From NCBI GenBank assembly GCA_034509495.1, contig CM067507.1, forward strand, positions 31,361,279-31,425,278: 64,000 bases of DNA, read 5' to 3'. The notes beneath the pieces are model-generated. The model saw nothing but the letters and a program-made list of their open reading frames with translations. It did no database searches and was not told the origin of the DNA. Below, in pieces: positions 60,430 through 64,000 of the stretch. The number at the start of each line of letters is the position of its first letter. The stretch's first letter is position 1. Source of the stretch: Acestrorhynchus altus (lineage: Eukaryota; Chordata; Actinopteri; Characiformes; Acestrorhynchidae). A program made the translations under genes and the position numbers.

Positions 60430-60800
60430 AGATATCAGAGCAGCCTTTGATCTAAATAGAGGTGAAGCTCTTAATGCCATTTATATTCACACAGAGGCCC
60501 GGTTTCAGGAGTTCAGCCAAATGTAATCAGACAGCCATGCCGTTCCCTACTCTACCCTGTGTGTGTCCCCATGGCCCAGTCCCAGTGCTGGCGAGGGGGG
60601 AGAGCTGCCACATTAATGGCCTCATTTGGCTGACCACACAGGTGAGATGAGTCACTCAGACCCCTGAGGCAGAGGCAAAGCCCCAACAGAGGTGCCAGGA
60701 TTACTGCAGCCCTTTTAAATAATGTTAATGGGATCTAAATTGTTACGAGTTGCAGCAGATTTCTGCTGAGCACAGCGTGTGCATTTCATCATTGCATTAG
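60430..60800. promoter_or_regulatory. Candidate conserved non-coding element
   Basis: A single-copy, less AT-rich segment with CACATTAATGGCCTCATTTGGC near 60609, CAGCCAAATGTAATCAGACAG near 60515 and GTGAGATGAGTCACTCAG (an AP-1-like TGAGTCA) near 60641. No repeat or coding signal. Conservation is untested. Confidence 0.28.
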
Positions 60801-60855
60801 CATCAAGTAGTGCTCCACAAAGTCTGCACAACAAAATTCAATACACAGTGGGGGA

Positions 60856-60917
<62 letters not shown>

Positions 60918-60966
60918 AATTGAAAGAAAGAAAGAAATTGAAAGAAAGAAAGAAAATGAAAGAAAG
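60856..60966. repeat. (GAAA)n microsatellite, interrupted
   Basis: A pure GAAA tract to about 60919, then blocks of GAAA separated by TTG and ATG to 60966. It accounts for KERK- and FFLS-rich open frames. Confidence 0.97.
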
Positions 60967-61115
60967 ATATCTTTGTATGCATATTTTTTATGAAGAGTAT
61001 ATGTACAAAACATTATGTGGAACATAGGAAAAATGAATTAGGCGCTGATTAATACACAATTCATTTTAAAGAAAAGCAAAAAATGATGCATTAAATAATT
61101 GGACAAATAATTAAT

Positions 61116-61240
61116 ATACATTTACATTTAAATTTAGCAGACATCCTTATCCAGAGTGACTTAAAAAAGTGCTTGACTGTTCACTCAAATATCTTTAGCT
61201 CGTAGAAGAGGCTAGAATCCAGAAATTCCTCACGCTTAGA
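61116..61240 (+). repeat. Ostariophysan-type dispersed repeat fragment
   Basis: ACATTTACATTTAAATTTAGC, GCAGACATCCTTATCCAGAG and TGACTTAAAAAAGTGCTTGAC match a repeat I recall as very common in catfish, characin and carp genomes (GCAGACGCCCTTATCCAGAG type). The class is not known to me. Confidence 0.6.
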
Positions 61241-62022
61241 TGCTGTTGAACCGAATGTAAGATTGTGTAGATATCTTATTCATGTATTTTTCACTATGAA
61301 GTTAATTTTATGCATATATTTTATTTTATTTCATTTTATTCATTCATTAAATCTATATTTTTTTCATATATTTCTTTTCATCATGAAAACAAAAGTTCAG
61401 TTTTAAACTGTGTAAAATGCTGCATGTTGACAAGAATCTGGCCTTCTGTAAGAGAAGAGAAACAACTGAAATATATGTTAGTAGTGTATATTTTAAAAAT
61501 GATACAATGCTGTCTTTGGTGCTGCTTATACAGCTTATTATACATGTTTTGACAGATCACTCTGTGTTCATATTGTGTTGCTGTTTAACAATAAATTATT
61601 TAGATGCTCCTTGGCAGACATTGACGTATGCTTTTTGACCCTCTGTACAGTGTGTGGACTGTGTGTTTCCACTTCGAAAAGGATGTGTTTTTTAAGGATT
61701 AAATCTTTCCATGGCACTGGTAATACAATAACTGGGAGCATTGCTGTGAGGATATGCAGGGTCTGATTCAATAGCTAAATGTTGGGTATGACAGGTATAC
61801 AGGCACAGGGCTTGCTGCAATTTAATCAGTGACTCCGAATGATACATGGTGAGAAGTGCTAAACTTATGATGAGCAGTGACATTAATCTCTGTCAGTTTT
61901 GTGACTGTGCCTAGAGTAGCATAGATGGGAAAAATGTCAATCACCTAGAAAACAGAATGACAGAATACTGATTTCATCACTGTTTCAGTTTACCCACTGC
62001 TGTACACTGGGATATCTTCTAG
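61241..62022. other. Unique AT-rich non-coding DNA
   Basis: No gene recognised. GAGCATTGCTGTGAGGAT near 61737 is shared with the mariner-type MITE but nothing adjoining matches. Confidence 0.4.
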
Positions 62023-62418
62023 GATATACACTGACAACCCAAAAGTCGGAGGCCGGGCCAGGAACTATTTGTCATTCCCATGTCTTTTGCCATGTCCCCT
62101 GGTAGCTTAATATTGTACTGACCTGCAGGTTGTCTGCGGGACTCTAATGGGATGCTGGTCACAATCATTACCACCCACAGCGCTGTCCACTATGGGAGGT
62201 AATACCTTCTCTGATGTATTCCCATTATACCTGTGACATTGTAGATTGAGGAATGGCAAATCTTCAACTTCAGAACATCAGAAATGGAATGCCCCACTCA
62301 TCTGGCACCCACTATCATGTCTCACGTGAACTCCTCACTCAAAATAATTCAGGTTGCCTTGCCATGTGCATGCTGGCCAGTATTTGACCTCAATCACAAG
62401 GTAACACCTCACAACTTA

Positions 62419-62422
<4 letters not shown>
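62023..62422 (+). mobile_element. Tc1/mariner relic family M, internally deleted
   Basis: The 5' end ATATACACTGACAACCCAAAAG at 62023 matches 56376 and the inverted 3' end at 10072. CTGTCCACTATGGGAGGTAA at 62183, GGCACCCACTATCATGTC and AAGGTAACACCTCACAAC follow. The transposase-derived part found at 56375-57205 is missing. The sequence runs straight into a (GT)n tract where the other copies have ACTTATACAGGTGTGGGC. Confidence 0.7.

Positions 62423-62477
<55 letters not shown>
62423..62477. repeat. (GT)n microsatellite in a transposon tail
   Basis: About 55 bp of GT units grown at the CAGGTGTGGG position of family M. Confidence 0.95.
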
Positions 62478-62478
<1 letters not shown>

Positions 62479-63531
62479 GTAAATGTCCCTTAACATTAAT
62501 GAATTATGGTCAGTATAAACTACCAACTTAGAAATGTTGTAATGCTAAGAGCAAAAGTCAGAGCCTCTTGTTGTGCTTGTGTGTACCTGATGAATGCCTG
62601 TTGAATTTCTCAGGGAGATAACAAACAGGATGATCCACACCATTGTGGTCTTCTTGTAAAAACACTGCACCAGTATCTGGCCCATTGTGTATATTTGGTG
62701 TATATTGTCTGTTTGTGTATTGTTGACATCAGAGTTCATTTACATCATTTTGCACTGAAATCAACACTGGCACGAAGATAAAAACCATTCATTCATTCCA
62801 TCAATCAATCCATCAATTGACTGATCAGTCAACCAACCTTTCTATATGGCCAGCAATTGATATGTTGCTTTAAATTTTCTCTAAGTAAAATTCATGCTCA
62901 GTTTGCTCAGGCTGAGTTCTCTCTCCACCAGACTAGAACATTTCACTTTTTGGCCTGAAAATCTCTATAATTGCTTTAGCAATGCTTGGGTCGGTGTCCT
63001 GTTCCAAGGTGAAGTGTCATCCACTGAGTTTTGAAGCACTTTCTTGGATTTGAGCAGCTGCCAGAATTCTCCCTGCTGCGGTTTTCGACTGCTAGGATCA
63101 TTGTTTCATAATCAATAAAGATAAGTGTGCAGAGGGGCAGGGGGTGGCAGTGCCTATCCAAAAGTGTTGTCTACCAACTCAATAAACAATCAGGGGAAAA
63201 TTGTTCTTGCTTTTTTATATATATTTGTATCTGCCAGATAAAATCAGACATTTTGTGCCACAAATGCTTTAAAACATTAGCATCATTTAATCGGCAACTC
63301 AGCAGCAAATACACTTTTGTCCCTGTTCCCAGACAGTCATGTTAGTGTTCAAGCTTCATTATTAGAGGTTCACATGGGCTAATGCACTTCAAGTGTTTGA
63401 GTGTTTACAGCTCATCCTATTCTTCATGTTAGTGCTTGGCTTAATATAAGGAAAAATGGATTGAAAGGAATTTCACGCTTAAAAGTTTAAATGAGTTACG
63501 AGGTGCTTTTCTTCAGAAACACACACCCAAG

Positions 63532-63532
<1 letters not shown>
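62478..63532. other. Unique non-coding DNA
   Basis: Short ATTC/ATCA-rich stretches occur near 62785-62830. No exon is recognised. Confidence 0.4.

Positions 63533-63579
<47 letters not shown>
63533..63579. repeat. (CA)n microsatellite
   Basis: About 47 bp of CA units. Confidence 0.96.
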
Positions 63580-63581
<2 letters not shown>

Positions 63582-63768
63582 AAGTTTGATAATGTAGCCT
63601 TCTGTTTTATTAGATGAAAACACAGGGAACACAGAATATCTTGTTGCCTCGGCCACAAGATAATGTTGCTTTTGTGACTTGGTTACAGAGACCTTCATCA
63701 CTAAACAGTGTGAGTAGAAAGGCATTACATCAGCTAGCTAGTTTCAGACACAGCCTGCTTGTCACACT

Positions 63769-63927
63769 GGAGGCTCCGCCCCTTGGAAACCACCATTTGC
63801 AGGCTCTTCCCTTTAGAAACTGCCAGTTGGAGGCTCCGCCCTCTGGGCTGTGACGTGGATGGGAAGCTCTGCCCTCCGGCCAAAGACATGGGTGGGAAGC
63901 TCCGCCCTCCAGGCCATATTGGAAGCA
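63769..63927. repeat. GC-box-rich minisatellite, 30-33 bp unit
   Basis: Five units start GGAGGCTCCGCCC, GCAGGCTCTTCCC, GGAGGCTCCGCCC, GGGAAGCTCTGCCC and GGGAAGCTCCGCCC at about 63769, 63799, 63829, 63861 and 63894. The CCGCCC core gives repeated GC boxes. Open frames on both strands (79 codons) come from the repeat and carry a repeating peptide; I do not regard them as genes. Confidence 0.85.
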
Positions 63928-64000
63928 GCAGTGACACAGAAACAGCCTCCTCCTCTTGAACCTTGGTTCCCAACGGAACTAACAGAATTAATTTAGGTGT
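63928..64000. other. Unique DNA at window end
   Basis: No feature is seen before the window stops. Confidence 0.4.

Overview
The window looks like non-coding nuclear DNA from a teleost fish: a gene desert, or the inside of a very large intron. It is AT-rich and dense in microsatellites. It carries repeat families I recognise from teleost genomes: Tc1/mariner relics, short MITEs with a GGACAAAAGTATTGGGACAC end, V-SINE-like elements, and a GCAGACATCCTTATCCAGAG-type repeat typical of ostariophysan fish (catfish, characins, carps). The host assignment rests on recalled repeat consensuses, not on a search. I found no convincing host protein-coding exon, tRNA, rRNA or CRISPR. The longest open frames are translations of simple repeats or of transposon debris.

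Layout. 1-10.1 kb: unique DNA with a piggyBac-like MITE, an LTR-like element, an internally deleted Tc1 element and several compound microsatellites. 10-16.5 kb: mostly unique, plus one minus-strand LTR-like element. 16.6-18.3 kb: a piggyBac-like MITE interrupted by a non-LTR retrotransposon carrying a decayed reverse transcriptase. 20-24.4 kb: one MITE and two opposed, internally deleted copies of one Tc1-like family. 24.4-31.6 kb: largely unique, with one LINE tail near 29.3 kb. 31.7-39.1 kb: two degenerate telomere-like hexamer arrays in opposite orientation, a roughly 0.23 kb direct duplication around a MITE, a V-SINE, and a hAT MITE with recognisable target-site duplications. 39-54 kb: mostly unique, with scattered MITE and SINE copies. 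54-64 kb: two dead Tc1/mariner transposase relics, and a three-level nested insertion at 58.4-59.7 kb (an LTR-like element inside a piggyBac-like MITE inside a mariner-type MITE). The window ends with a GC-box-rich minisatellite.

The best-supported biology is transposon archaeology. The nested insertions show that the piggyBac-like MITE family targets TTAA and give a relative age order for families. Several long dinucleotide tracts sit inside transposable elements. Long single-copy segments rich in TAATTA-type homeodomain sites (for example 44.1-44.6, 46.5-47.1 and 57.3-57.7 kb) resemble conserved regulatory elements of developmental gene deserts, but conservation cannot be judged from one sequence. 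I see no sign of a new enzymatic or defence system.
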